Below, in pieces: positions 7,827-16,987 of a stretch of DNA of 64,000 nt (positions within the stretch are counted from its first letter, which is position 1; each line of letters starts with the position of its first letter). The stretch lies in contig NZ_LYPB01000085.1 in assembly GCF_001653565.1 (NCBI RefSeq), positions 23,163-87,162 on the forward strand. Reading direction: 5' to 3'. A model generated the notes under the pieces. That model was given only the letters and a program-made list of their open reading frames with translations, was not told where the DNA came from and made no database searches. Source of the DNA: Paenibacillus oryzisoli. GTDB taxonomy: Bacteria; Bacillota; Bacilli; Paenibacillales; NBRC-103111. A program made the position numbers and the translations under genes.

Positions 7827-9259
7827 CTCTTTCTGAATTTCGTAGGTGTGATCCCACTTTGTTTCTTAAATACTTTATTGAAATAATAATAATCCATATA
7901 GCCTACTTTTGCTGCAATTTCATCAATGGACAATTCCGTATTTTTCAGAAGTTCACATGCTTTTTTAATTCGTAAATCTGTGACATATTCCGTAAAGGTT
8001 TTGCCCAGATTTTTTTTGAAAAGCTGACAACAATAGACTTGGTTAATTAAGAATTTCACGGATAAGTCTTTCAAGTACAACTCGCTCTGATAGTTATTAT
8101 CAATATATTTCACCATTTGGGTAAAATAGGAGTTCCGATCCGCTTCATTCACAGACTGATAATTTAGTTGTTTGATGTAAGTCAAGATGTCCTTCAAGAA
8201 ACTGCACAAGGACTCAAAGGATTCAAACCGTTCCTTCAATTCGGAATAATTGAGGAAATCAAGTTCCATGTCCTGCAGCTCTTCATAATAACTGCCTACC
8301 AAGTTGCTTACCACTTGATTCCATAAGTAAACAACCTCACCCATCCCTAGCTTATTTTGATGAAAGAAAGCGATGAGCCCTTCCATAATGTCATCCATGT
8401 CTTCAAACTTTTTCTCTTGGATAATCGTAGAAATACCATCGATATACGGCTTAACCAAATTAAGCTTCTGTTCATACTCATAGATACCTTTGGCTTCTTT
8501 TATAAATACGGTTGAGGCTGCGATATCTGCTTCTTTAATAAGCTTTGCCATCTGATCATATTGATTGGACATGGAGCTGATGCCTACGGCTTGTAGATCT
8601 AAATCAATGAATGCGGTTGAATCAAAATTAACATCCAAATCTGTTCTATTGTCACTCTTGAGAATATATAGTGTCTTCCTGGATCCCAAATCAACTTCCA
8701 ATGTAGGTTTAATATGGAAAGCCTTTCGGTTATGGTCACGGGTCTTCTCACCATTGGCATGCGTGATAACTATACGATAGTAAGCATCCATGGAACCATT
8801 AAAAACTTGAGTTAAACGATTCAGTTCACTTTTATCCGATGAGGTTAGTGCCTCTAAAATCAGGTTATTTCTAACACTTCGCTTATTAGCAAAGTGCACG
8901 GCCAGCTTTTCTATTAATGGATCTGCCATCTCAATATCCAATGGTTTGAGGCAATAATCCAGCGCGCCATATCGCAGTGCCTCCTGCGCATACGCAAACT
9001 CAGCGAAACCGCTTACAACAACAAAGTCTACATCTAATCCCATGTCTTTGGTCTTTTTCATCAGATCAAGGCCAGAGATCTCAGGCATTCGAATGTCTGT
9101 AAACACCAGATCAGGACTCTCTTCACAGATATACGCAATCGCTTTATGAACACTTGTAAATTGACCTGTTATTTCAAACCCGTATTTATGCCAGTTAAAT
9201 GCATTACGGATTCCTTTTATTGCCCATGGTTCATCATCTACAATAATTACACGATGCAT
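7823..9259 (-). CDS. YesN-like response regulator with AraC DNA-binding domain
   Basis: A 478-residue two-component regulator. The receiver domain spans residues 1-120 with acidic pocket DDE at 8-10, phosphoacceptor D55 in FTDIRMPE and the KP motif in CLKPLD near 104. A helical linker occupies the middle, and two AraC-type HTH motifs fill about 375-478, ending GYMDYYYFNKVFKKQSGITPTKF-like. It overlaps the kinase gene by four bases. The start follows GGGGG by five bases. It likely activates the transporter and perhaps the lyase of locus A when phosphorylated by its neighbour. Confidence 0.93.
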   Translation of the reverse strand: MHRVIIVDDEPWAIKGIRNAFNWHKYGFEITGQFTSVHKAIAYICEESPDLVFTDIRMPEISGLDLMKKTKDMGLDVDFVVVSGFAEFAYAQEALRYGALDYCLKPLDIEMADPLIEKLAVHFANKRSVRNNLILEALTSSDKSELNRLTQVFNGSMDAYYRIVITHANGEKTRDHNRKAFHIKPTLEVDLGSRKTLYILKSDNRTDLDVNFDSTAFIDLDLQAVGISSMSNQYDQMAKLIKEADIAASTVFIKEAKGIYEYEQKLNLVKPYIDGISTIIQEKKFEDMDDIMEGLIAFFHQNKLGMGEVVYLWNQVVSNLVGSYYEELQDMELDFLNYSELKERFESFESLCSFLKDILTYIKQLNYQSVNEADRNSYFTQMVKYIDNNYQSELYLKDLSVKFLINQVYCCQLFKKNLGKTFTEYVTDLRIKKACELLKNTELSIDEIAAKVGYMDYYYFNKVFKKQSGITPTKFRKS

Positions 9260-9357
9260 AAGTACCCCCTGTGTCAGCTTATTTAATCGTAATCAGAATT
9301 TTAACGCTTTGCTCGAAAGATAACAAGTTGTTGTCAATGGGCACTTCATGATAAGAG

Positions 9358-9388
9358 CCTATGGATATAACGTCGTTATGTCCATAGG
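9358..9388 (-). terminator. Hairpin between binding-protein and response-regulator genes
   Basis: A 14-base stem CCTATGGATATAAC / GTTATGTCCATAGG with a three-base loop and one mismatch lies 26 bases after the binding-protein stop. There is no real T-run. It may act as a partial terminator or a 3' stabiliser that keeps binding-protein mRNA above regulator mRNA. Confidence 0.5.
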
Positions 9389-9413
9389 CCTTGTATGCGA
9401 TAAAGCTAATGTA

Positions 9414-11006
9414 CTACTTCTTATTTGCTTGCATGGCCTTATAGATTTTCAAGTTCTCGTCCATAACAGCCTGCCCACCTGCCGCCATATACTCGGCAAC
9501 TAGCTTATCGTACAAAGCATCGAATTCAGCCGGCTTACAAACGATAAGTTTATCTGTCATTTGTTTGTTCATATCCCCGAGCGTTTTACCAAACTTAATA
9601 TTGGATTCACTTGGCGTATCGAAGAAGTAACCCGTGTACGTGTCTGTCGTGTTTATTTTATAAGATTGTTCGGCTACAGCTTCAAGTCCTGGTGCCGATG
9701 CAGCTAATGCTTTGATATTCTTCTGCTGATCACCAAGCTCAACACCATTCACAACCAATGTAAGATCAAGATTTAGATAGCTGGTTTGCATATTGTCGCC
9801 TGTTTGATTGATCACTTGCGGAATACCATCAACCATTTTATGATTGACACCCTCAAGACCGTATTGCAAGAAGAATAATACCTTAGGATCGGACATCCAG
9901 TTTAAATATTTAATAGCCAACTCGGCATTCTTAGAGCTCTTAGGAATAAACACATTCACGCCATTTTCGTTGTAGGCAATTTTCTTATATTTACCTTCGT
10001 AATTCTTGAACACATCTACAGGTACAAAGTTAGCACTAGGCACATTCGTCTTCAAGGGCACACTGATATTTTGACGTAATGGATAATCCCAGTTAGCACT
10101 AAAGAATCCGACTTTACCGTTGGTCACATCTGCATCTGCTTGCTTGGCTGTTTTGTCTAATGCAAAATCAGGGCTGATTAATTTCTCATTATAAAGCTTG
10201 TTAAGAAACTTTAGCGCATCCTTATTTCCAGGTTTTAACCAGTTCGGAGCTGTAACGAATTCTTCCTCCGTCTGTTTTTCCCAATAAGATTCACTTAGAT
10301 TGCCAGTGTTATAATTAAAACCTGTTGCCGCCAATCCCCATGGAATAACACCGTTCACACCGCCAGGATTTTTATCTCGGAACGCAATTAACGTATTATA
10401 TAATTCGTCCTTCGTAGTCGGAATCGGCATCCCCAGTTTATCCAGCCAATCCTTTCTAATAAACATGCCACCCCATGCAAGCGAAGTTCTTTTGGCAGGG
10501 ATCGCCATCTGTTTTCCATTAAAGAGTCCATAAGAAAGTACGGTTTTGCCTAAATAATTCGTTAACTCTTTACCATGCTTAGCCAACAAATCATCTAATT
10601 GAAGAATGCCATTCACTTTCGAATATCTTGAGATCGTCGGGCTGTCATAGGTAAATGAAATATCAGGCGCCTCATTAGCTGCCATCAATACATTGAGTTT
10701 ATCTATTTCCTGTGACCTTGGAACCGGAACAAATTTAACAATGGCATTATTGGGCTTACCAAAATTATCATTGATGTATCTCGTCCACGTATTATTGTTC
10801 AGATCAGGTTGGCCCTGAATACCTCTGTCGAATATTTCAACCGTGAGTGTAGTCGGTGGTCCTGAAGGCTTCGCAGATGCCGTTCCAGTTGTCGTTGCTG
10901 CTGACGTTGCTTGGCTTTCATTATTATTACCGCTGCTGCATCCCGCTAAGCTACTAGCTAGAAGTGTTAACGCTGGCAGTATAACCATCATTTTTTTTAT
11001 TTTCAT
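9414..11006 (-). CDS. Extracellular solute-binding lipoprotein of a carbohydrate ABC transporter (LplA-like)
   Basis: A 530-residue binding lipoprotein. The signal peptide ends in LASSLAGC with the lipidated Cys at 23, followed by a Ser/Thr/Ala linker. The body has family-1 features of large Paenibacillus oligosaccharide receptors: KLNVLMAANEAPDISF near 107-122, IRKDWLDKLGMPIPTTKDELY near 193-213, and NAELAIKYLNWMSDP near 366. The ATG follows GTGAGG by seven bases. It is cotranscribed with the two permeases upstream and the two-component pair downstream. No ATPase is encoded nearby. The ligand is probably an oligosaccharide produced by the locus A lyase; this is inferred from neighbourhood. 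Confidence 0.92.
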   Translation of the reverse strand: MKIKKMMVILPALTLLASSLAGCSSGNNNESQATSAATTTGTASAKPSGPPTTLTVEIFDRGIQGQPDLNNNTWTRYINDNFGKPNNAIVKFVPVPRSQEIDKLNVLMAANEAPDISFTYDSPTISRYSKVNGILQLDDLLAKHGKELTNYLGKTVLSYGLFNGKQMAIPAKRTSLAWGGMFIRKDWLDKLGMPIPTTKDELYNTLIAFRDKNPGGVNGVIPWGLAATGFNYNTGNLSESYWEKQTEEEFVTAPNWLKPGNKDALKFLNKLYNEKLISPDFALDKTAKQADADVTNGKVGFFSANWDYPLRQNISVPLKTNVPSANFVPVDVFKNYEGKYKKIAYNENGVNVFIPKSSKNAELAIKYLNWMSDPKVLFFLQYGLEGVNHKMVDGIPQVINQTGDNMQTSYLNLDLTLVVNGVELGDQQKNIKALAASAPGLEAVAEQSYKINTTDTYTGYFFDTPSESNIKFGKTLGDMNKQMTDKLIVCKPAEFDALYDKLVAEYMAAGGQAVMDENLKIYKAMQANKK

Positions 11007-11111
11007 CGTTCAACCTCACCTTTATCTTATAGTCATTTCGCTTCGTGTTCACATCATGATCTAATCCTAGCCTAACGGTAACAGAATCACCACCTTTCAT
11101 GCTTACGATTC

Positions 11112-11987
11112 TCAGCCCTTAATAGCCCCCGTCATAACACCATCAACAAAATATTTCTGAAGCTTAGGGTAAACGACTAAGATCGGAACTGTTGCAAACA
11201 TGACACTTGCCGCTTTCAATGACTCCGGAACAATATAAGCACCGACACTTCCTTCACCTTGCTGGGTATCTAACTGTTGATTGGCCGTAATGATTTGGTA
11301 CAGCTTTAATTGCATAGGATACAAATTCTTATCAGTTATATAGAAGAGTGCATCTTGGAATCCGTTCCATCTGTCCACCGCGTAAAAGAGACTTAACGTT
11401 GCGATGGACGGCAAAGAAAGTGGAAGAACAATTCGGAATAGTATCCCCAGTTCATTACAGCCATCTATAGATGCCGATTCTTCCAAACTTTCTGGAAGGG
11501 ATGAGAAGAATGTTTTTAGAATAATTAAGTTGAACACGCTCATCGCACCAGGCAAAATTAAACTCCAGATGGAATTCATCATGCCTAAATTTTTCACCAA
11601 CATATAACTTGGAATTAAACCGCCGCTAAAGTACATGGTAATGACCAGCAGGGATAAGAAAAAGCTTCTTCCCTTCAATCTCTTCTTTGTAAGCGGATAC
11701 GCTGCACAAATGGTTAAAAACATACAAACGAGTGTATACACAATGGTAAGCACAATAGAGTACCCCAGCGTATAGATCATCTCGACATCGCTTAAGATCG
11801 TTTTATAAGTTTCCAGTGTGAATTCTACCGGCCATAACGTCACCTTCTGTGAAGTAATCGCACTATTTGAACTTAGAGAAAGCGCAATCATATATAGAAA
11901 TGGAACAAGACAAGTAATGGCTACAGCAATAATGAATACGATAATAGCTACATCAACGAAATTTATTCTCTGCTTCCTAATCAACAA
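11112..11987 (-). CDS. Carbohydrate ABC transporter permease (LplC/YtcP type)
   Basis: An inner-membrane permease of about 291 residues with six hydrophobic segments and the ABC-contact loop ESASIDGCNELGILFRIVLPLSLP near residues 175-200, the EAA-type motif that docks the ATPase. It ends in YFVDGVMTGAIKG, typical of the LplC/YtcP group. I chose TTG at 11987, which has AGGGAG seven bases upstream, over TTG 12005, which overlaps the preceding permease stop. It pairs with the LplB-type subunit encoded immediately upstream and the lipoprotein downstream. Confidence 0.92.
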   Translation of the reverse strand: MLIRKQRINFVDVAIIVFIIAVAITCLVPFLYMIALSLSSNSAITSQKVTLWPVEFTLETYKTILSDVEMIYTLGYSIVLTIVYTLVCMFLTICAAYPLTKKRLKGRSFFLSLLVITMYFSGGLIPSYMLVKNLGMMNSIWSLILPGAMSVFNLIILKTFFSSLPESLEESASIDGCNELGILFRIVLPLSLPSIATLSLFYAVDRWNGFQDALFYITDKNLYPMQLKLYQIITANQQLDTQQGEGSVGAYIVPESLKAASVMFATVPILVVYPKLQKYFVDGVMTGAIKG

Positions 11988-11998
11988 GCTCACACTCC

Positions 11999-12949
11999 CT
12001 ACCAAATTCCCTGCTCACCAATCTTCTTAGCTATATAATTAGCCCCCAATAAAAACACTAATCCTACAATCGATTGAAATAATCCAACGGCTGTTGCTTG
12101 CGAGAAATCCCCAGACCCAATCCCGATCCGATAGACAAATGTACTAATAACATCCGAGTATTCACTGACCAAGGAATTCCCCATGACAAATGGACGATCG
12201 AACCCAATGGAGAGCATTCTTCCAATTTGCAAAATAAGTAAAATAATAATGGTCGGCTTTATACCAGGCAATGTAATATGCCATATTTTCCGAAGTCTAC
12301 TGCACCCATCCATATCCGCAGCCTCATATAACTCCTTATTAATACCAATGATGGATGCTAGGTAAATGATGGTCCCCCATCCTGCACTTTGCCACACCCC
12401 AATAGCCAGATACATGATCAACCAGTTGGTTTTCTGAGAAAGAAACTCAATATTACCAATGCCAATGCTAGATAAGACACTATTCGCCATCCCGCCCGAA
12501 GAAAACATCAGGTAGACCATACCACCTATAATGACCCAGGATAAGAAATGCGGTAAATATAGAATCGTTTGGGTTACTTTTTTAAACCTTACATGCCGAA
12601 TTTCGTTTAACAAAATGGCTAAAATAATAGGTGCTGGGAAACCTGCGATCAGATCCAGAAAGTTTAGAATAAGCGTATTCTTTAGTGCACGGTAGAAACT
12701 ATTTTGCTCGAAAATGAATTTGAAGACATCCAAGCCCACCCACTCGCTACCATTAATTCCCTCAAAGATGTTATAGTCCTGAAAAGCCATCAACACACCA
12801 TAAATAGGCGCATATCTAAAAATGATTAAATAAGCCATGGGTAACAGTAAGAGCACATATAGTAGAAAATCTCTTTTTAAATAATGTACGATACTGTTCT
12901 TCTTTCTAAGATGGATGTTGTCCCCATACTTCCCTAAAACCGCTTTCAA
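11999..12949 (-). CDS. Carbohydrate ABC transporter permease (LplB/YteP type)
   Basis: A 316-residue permease with six membrane segments. The family hallmark FRYAPIYGVLMAFQDYNIFEG is at about residues 44-64, and the ATPase-contact loop reads YEAADMDGCSRLRKIWHITLPG near 207-228. The TTG start has GGAGGG nine bases upstream; the nearer ATG stops at once. It is the first gene of the locus A transporter operon (permease, permease, binding protein, regulator, kinase). A minus-strand TATAAT at 13026-13031 lies about 77 bases before it. Confidence 0.92.
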   Translation of the reverse strand: MKAVLGKYGDNIHLRKKNSIVHYLKRDFLLYVLLLLPMAYLIIFRYAPIYGVLMAFQDYNIFEGINGSEWVGLDVFKFIFEQNSFYRALKNTLILNFLDLIAGFPAPIILAILLNEIRHVRFKKVTQTILYLPHFLSWVIIGGMVYLMFSSGGMANSVLSSIGIGNIEFLSQKTNWLIMYLAIGVWQSAGWGTIIYLASIIGINKELYEAADMDGCSRLRKIWHITLPGIKPTIIILLILQIGRMLSIGFDRPFVMGNSLVSEYSDVISTFVYRIGIGSGDFSQATAVGLFQSIVGLVFLLGANYIAKKIGEQGIW

Positions 12950-13025
12950 CTATATCATCCCTCCTACTACAAAGTTGTTTGCGCAAGTACATTTGCATTT
13001 GAATTGAGGATCACTCATGTAAAGA

Positions 13026-13031
13026 ATTATA
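13026..13031 (-). promoter_or_regulatory. -10 element candidate of the locus A transporter operon
   Basis: A perfect minus-strand TATAAT in the AT-rich gap upstream of the first permease. No consensus -35 is present at 17 bases, which would fit a promoter that needs an activator such as the YesN-like regulator. Confidence 0.4.
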
Positions 13032-13091
13032 CGCGCGAGAATTTTTAATAAAATGTATTAATTTAAATTAATTTTGTAATAAATTAACTTT

Positions 13092-13128
13092 TGACACAAA
13101 AAGCCCCCACCAAGTTGCCTTGATGAGG
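13092..13128 (-). terminator. Rho-independent terminator of the AraC regulator gene
   Basis: Minus-strand stem CCCTCATCAAG / CTTGGTGGGGG (with G-U pairs) and a GCAA loop, followed by CTTTTTG. It ends the AraC transcript just before the transporter operon begins. Confidence 0.75.
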
Positions 13129-13152
13129 GACGTCATATAGGATGATTACAAT

Positions 13153-14106
13153 TTACATTTTATGGGTATTTCTTTGCTCAATGAACTGTCTCGGGGTGCA
13201 GCCGAAATGCCTTCTAAACAAGTGATAAAACTGGGCAGGGCTGGTAAACCCAACTCTACCGCTTATTTCTGTTACTGACCATGTCTCTGTCAACAGGAGC
13301 TGTTCCGCTCGTTTCATTCTGCGCATCTGGACATAGGACGTAAACGTCATCCCCATTCCTTTCTTAAACAGCTTGGCAAAATAACTGCTATTGTAGTTCA
13401 ACTTAGAACTGATATCAGAAATTTGACAAGGTGAATCCAATTGCCCCTCAATATAGGCTAATGCCGGGCGCAATTTCTGGGCTAGTTGATGTTCCATGGG
13501 TTCAATCATCTGTTCATCGTCAATTTGTATGAGTAGGTATAGGAGCCTTTTCAAACTAGCATTGACGGCAAGCTCGTAGCCTCTCCCTTTATCCGTCATG
13601 TCTCGAAGCATCTCATGAAGGAGTTCATGGATCTGTTGAATACATAACGGATATTTCCTCAACGTGTCATTCAGCCCTGTTAAGTTGGCTGATCTCCCGG
13701 TAAATGCAGCAAGATAAGACAGCAACGAGGGGTCCATGAATGCGGACATATCGGCATGGCAAACGATGTATATCAAAGGAGATTGCCCGTATTTGTGGGA
13801 CCGATGCAGCTCGTTTGAGCCTAGCATCACCACATCGCCCGCTTGCAGCGTATAGGTTTGCTGTGTCGTCTCAATGATCATCATCCCTTTCAGAACCGTG
13901 ATCCATTCCACTTCTTCATGGTAATGCCAAGGACCGTATTGGATGTTCGCTTGAGGTGGGTGACTGATGGTCCATATTTTAATCCGGAAATTCGGGTCTT
14001 CATAATCGACTTGTTCGTTATCATACGCAGTCAAGTTGATGGCCATGAGGTGCTGGTCCTTTCTTTCATGAACTCTCTCTATCATATCACGAATATCCGT
14101 TTTCAA
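13153..14106 (-). CDS. AraC family transcriptional regulator with cupin sensor
   Basis: A 317-residue one-component regulator. The N-terminal half is a cupin-like sugar-binding domain with YGPWHYHEEVEWITVLKG near residues 57-74; the C-terminal 100 residues hold two HTH motifs (ISDISSKLNYNSSYFAKLFKK and ISGRVGFTSPAQFYHLFRR). The reported TTG start has no ribosome site; ATG at 14085 or 14046 may be the true start. It is divergent from the glycosidase at 14194 and separated from it by only 87 bases, so it most likely controls that gene. Confidence 0.9.
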   Translation of the reverse strand: MKTDIRDMIERVHERKDQHLMAINLTAYDNEQVDYEDPNFRIKIWTISHPPQANIQYGPWHYHEEVEWITVLKGMMIIETTQQTYTLQAGDVVMLGSNELHRSHKYGQSPLIYIVCHADMSAFMDPSLLSYLAAFTGRSANLTGLNDTLRKYPLCIQQIHELLHEMLRDMTDKGRGYELAVNASLKRLLYLLIQIDDEQMIEPMEHQLAQKLRPALAYIEGQLDSPCQISDISSKLNYNSSYFAKLFKKGMGMTFTSYVQMRRMKRAEQLLLTETWSVTEISGRVGFTSPAQFYHLFRRHFGCTPRQFIEQRNTHKM

Positions 14107-14193
14107 GATAAATTAGTCCGCTATCAAGAGGCTTTGATCCTTGGCTTACTTTAAAATGAAGAGAATAGATCCAATGTTAAAGGAGCGATATTC

Positions 14194-16908
14194 ATGCACG
14201 AATTTGACAACCTGACGACTACTCATGATCTTAATCTTCCTGCTTGGGGACCCTATACCAAACAATATATGGGCATCTCTCATATTAGCGATCCCGCGAG
14301 AGGATTACGATTTGACCTAAGTTTCATGCCAGGCTTCTATCGAAGAAAAATTGATATTCCAAGTGTCTTGTGGGAATCTGGCTATCATCCGTGGGAAGCT
14401 ACACCAGATTACAGCTTCTTCGCCCACCGTCATGAGCTGGAGTGGAAGGATCGTGTCTACGCCGACATTTCGTTCAGTCGTATTGACGAGCAGAGCCGAC
14501 TCATCCGAGCGGAACTCGTTAATCGAACGGAACATTCACAGAATCTTGTGCTCCATTGGATGGCTTCCCTTCAACCGCCTCGGCTTCCGGGTCATGGTGA
14601 AGTTCACGTATACGCGGATGCTCAGCTCCCAGATGGTGTAACGTGGGTAGATGCGTTAGATTACAGTGAATTGACATATGCAAGACCACGCCCTTCCGAT
14701 GGATTAGTCTATGACGGATTTGCACGCGGAGAGGTTCGTGGACAGCATTACACAGGCGGATCGGCAATCGGATGCCATTTCGGAGAGGATGTTGGTGACA
14801 TGCTGCATTATGAGGTTCATGTCCCAACTCCCTTGCAGGATGGTGTGTTTCTTCTGCGCTATCAAGCAGCGCAAGGCGGGGAGCTTGAGATTGAACTTGG
14901 AGGGCAGCGACATCGACTTCTCTTAGAGCCCTCAAACACAGTGATCGTTACAGAGCTTCCTGTGGGAATTCTTTCTGCTGGCAACGTCACACTTCGCTTG
15001 CACAATACTGTAGGCTCAAGTCCAATGATTATTGATGGATTCACCCTACTAGAGCACAGCGCATGCCAAGATGTCGCTTTCATCGATCGTCCTTGGCAGA
15101 TTGAGCCTGAATTACTGCCAGGTCCTGTTCCAGGAAGCCTTATTCTTCAATATCCCGACAATCCTTGCTATTATGGTCTCCTGTGGAATTATGATGATGT
15201 TCAAATTCGGCAGATTCGACACCATGAGTTAGATCGATTTGCCCGCCATACCGTGCATAATCATGTCGATGATATCCTGCAAGGTAATGGGAAAGGTCAT
15301 TACACCAATGTGTTTATGCGCCCTATTCATCTACACCGGGATTCAACCACGATCCTGCACGGCATGGTTTGCTTCGGGACTTATGAGGAAGTGCTTGGCG
15401 CTTTGTCCAATTTCACACTACACTACGAGAAGTGCGAGTCTATCTATCAAGCTGAACGAACCAAGTTGAACCCGCCTCCTTCCTATCCATCTGGCGATCG
15501 CTATGCGTTCAGCCAGCAGCTCATGCGTGCAACTCTGCTAACGAATACCGTCTATCCCGTCTACACGAAACGAACCTACATAAGACACAGTACACCTGGT
15601 CGGTGGTGGGATTCACTGTATACGTGGGATTCTGGATTTATTGGGCTCGGCTTCTCCGATATCGACACTCGGCGAGCAATCGATTGCTTGAATGCGTACA
15701 TGACGGAGCCTGGTGACCCCCAAGCCGCTTTCATTCATCACGGCAGCCCTGTACCAGTACAGCATTATCTGTTCCAAGAGTTGTGGAATCGCGGACAATC
15801 TCTTGATTTTCTGCAACATTTCTACCCGCGATTGCGGCAATATTACTTGTTTTTCGCAGGAAAAGCCAGCAGTTCAACGACCAATACACTTCGTACAGGC
15901 TTATTAAAAACATGGGATTATTTCTATAATTCAGGGGGTTGGGACGACTATCCACCTCAGAAATACGTGCATGAGCAGAACTTGGAAGCAACAGTCGCTC
16001 CTATCATTACAACAAGTCAGGCGATTCGAATCGCCAAAATTCTAAAGATGGCAGCAACCATATCTGAGGAATGGCACATGGATATTCAAGAATATGAGGA
16101 GGATATTGAGCAATGGAGCGAAGCGTTGGAAGCCCATGCTTGGGATGATAAGGCTGGCTACTATGGCTATGTTGTCCATAATGAGCAGGGGGAGTCTGTG
16201 GGCCATCTGCATCATGCCTCCGGAGCCAATTACAACATGGGAATGGATGGGCTCTACCCATTGCTTGCCGGTGTCTGCGATAGCGAACGTGCAGACCGTT
16301 TGGTTACAGCGCTGTTTGATGAGGCACGCTTTTGGACATCCATTGGGTTATCAACCGTTGACCAAAGTGCCCCTTATTATCGAGCGGACGGGTATTGGAA
16401 TGGTGCAGTTTGGATGTCACATCAGTGGTTTTTCTGGAAAACAATGCTCGACTTGGGCTTCCATGACCATGCTTATCGCATAGCCAATACCGCGCTAGAA
16501 CTATGGAAACGCGAGACCGAGGCTACTTACAATTGTTACGAGCATTTTATCGTAGCGACAGGACGTGGCGCAGGATGGCATCATTTTGGTGGCTTATCAG
16601 CCCCAGTCGTCAATTGGTTTGCTTCTTATTATCAGCTAGGCAAAGTTACAACTGGTTTCAATGTGTGGATGCTGCAACAAAATTTCAATACAGAATTCAC
16701 GGAATACCAAGCAGAATTTCACTATGTTGGGGAAGCTGAACAAGCATTTAGCATGTTGGTCAATCTTACTGAAGGAATATTGTATAAGGTTGATGGCACG
16801 AATTGTAACGTACACATCTCGCTTCAAACTAGCGGAGGATTGGCGTTGATACTAACTGACTGCTCACCTCGGGCGGCAATCTCGATTCAACCTATTGAAT
16901 GTTCATAG
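14194..16908 (+). CDS. Atypical (alpha/alpha)6 glycoside hydrolase (GH63/trehalase-like catalytic domain)
   Basis: A 904-residue enzyme without a signal peptide, so probably cytosolic. The N-terminal 130 residues look like a beta-sandwich; a second beta-rich, carbohydrate-binding-like insert lies at about 170-290. The catalytic (alpha/alpha)6 part (about 430-870) shows WWDSLYTWDSGF, GGWDDYP with D584 as candidate acid, YWNGAVWMSHQWF, and NCYEHF with E783 as candidate base, matching the WDD and E-x-F positions of GH63-like enzymes. The start has AAAGGAG eight bases upstream. It is divergent from an AraC regulator and convergent with the PL8 lyase gene. The substrate is unknown, possibly an oligomer released by that lyase. 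Confidence 0.75.
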   Translation: MHEFDNLTTTHDLNLPAWGPYTKQYMGISHISDPARGLRFDLSFMPGFYRRKIDIPSVLWESGYHPWEATPDYSFFAHRHELEWKDRVYADISFSRIDEQSRLIRAELVNRTEHSQNLVLHWMASLQPPRLPGHGEVHVYADAQLPDGVTWVDALDYSELTYARPRPSDGLVYDGFARGEVRGQHYTGGSAIGCHFGEDVGDMLHYEVHVPTPLQDGVFLLRYQAAQGGELEIELGGQRHRLLLEPSNTVIVTELPVGILSAGNVTLRLHNTVGSSPMIIDGFTLLEHSACQDVAFIDRPWQIEPELLPGPVPGSLILQYPDNPCYYGLLWNYDDVQIRQIRHHELDRFARHTVHNHVDDILQGNGKGHYTNVFMRPIHLHRDSTTILHGMVCFGTYEEVLGALSNFTLHYEKCESIYQAERTKLNPPPSYPSGDRYAFSQQLMRATLLTNTVYPVYTKRTYIRHSTPGRWWDSLYTWDSGFIGLGFSDIDTRRAIDCLNAYMTEPGDPQAAFIHHGSPVPVQHYLFQELWNRGQSLDFLQHFYPRLRQYYLFFAGKASSSTTNTLRTGLLKTWDYFYNSGGWDDYPPQKYVHEQNLEATVAPIITTSQAIRIAKILKMAATISEEWHMDIQEYEEDIEQWSEALEAHAWDDKAGYYGYVVHNEQGESVGHLHHASGANYNMGMDGLYPLLAGVCDSERADRLVTALFDEARFWTSIGLSTVDQSAPYYRADGYWNGAVWMSHQWFFWKTMLDLGFHDHAYRIANTALELWKRETEATYNCYEHFIVATGRGAGWHHFGGLSAPVVNWFASYYQLGKVTTGFNVWMLQQNFNTEFTEYQAEFHYVGEAEQAFSMLVNLTEGILYKVDGTNCNVHISLQTSGGLALILTDCSPRAAISIQPIECS

Positions 16909-16920
16909 TCAGGCAAGACC

Positions 16921-16946
16921 AAAAAGTCCATACCGAAGTATGGACC
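16921..16946 (-). terminator. Rho-independent terminator with TTCG tetraloop
   Basis: Minus-strand stem GTCCATAC / GTATGGAC with a TTCG loop followed by TTTTT. It ends the PL8 lyase transcript. The same stem follows the convergent glycosidase gene on the plus strand, though with a poor T-run there. Confidence 0.88.
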
Positions 16947-16987
16947 TTGGCTAAACATATCCCTGTATTGCACTCGAATTACCTAAC

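Noticed and set aside
14704-16483. Several antisense frames inside the large glycosidase
   Set aside because: Shadows of the real reading frame, with no ribosome sites or domain features.
16921-16946. Terminator for the plus-strand glycosidase
   Set aside because: The stem is shared, but the T-run is only on the minus strand, so it was assigned to the PL8 gene.
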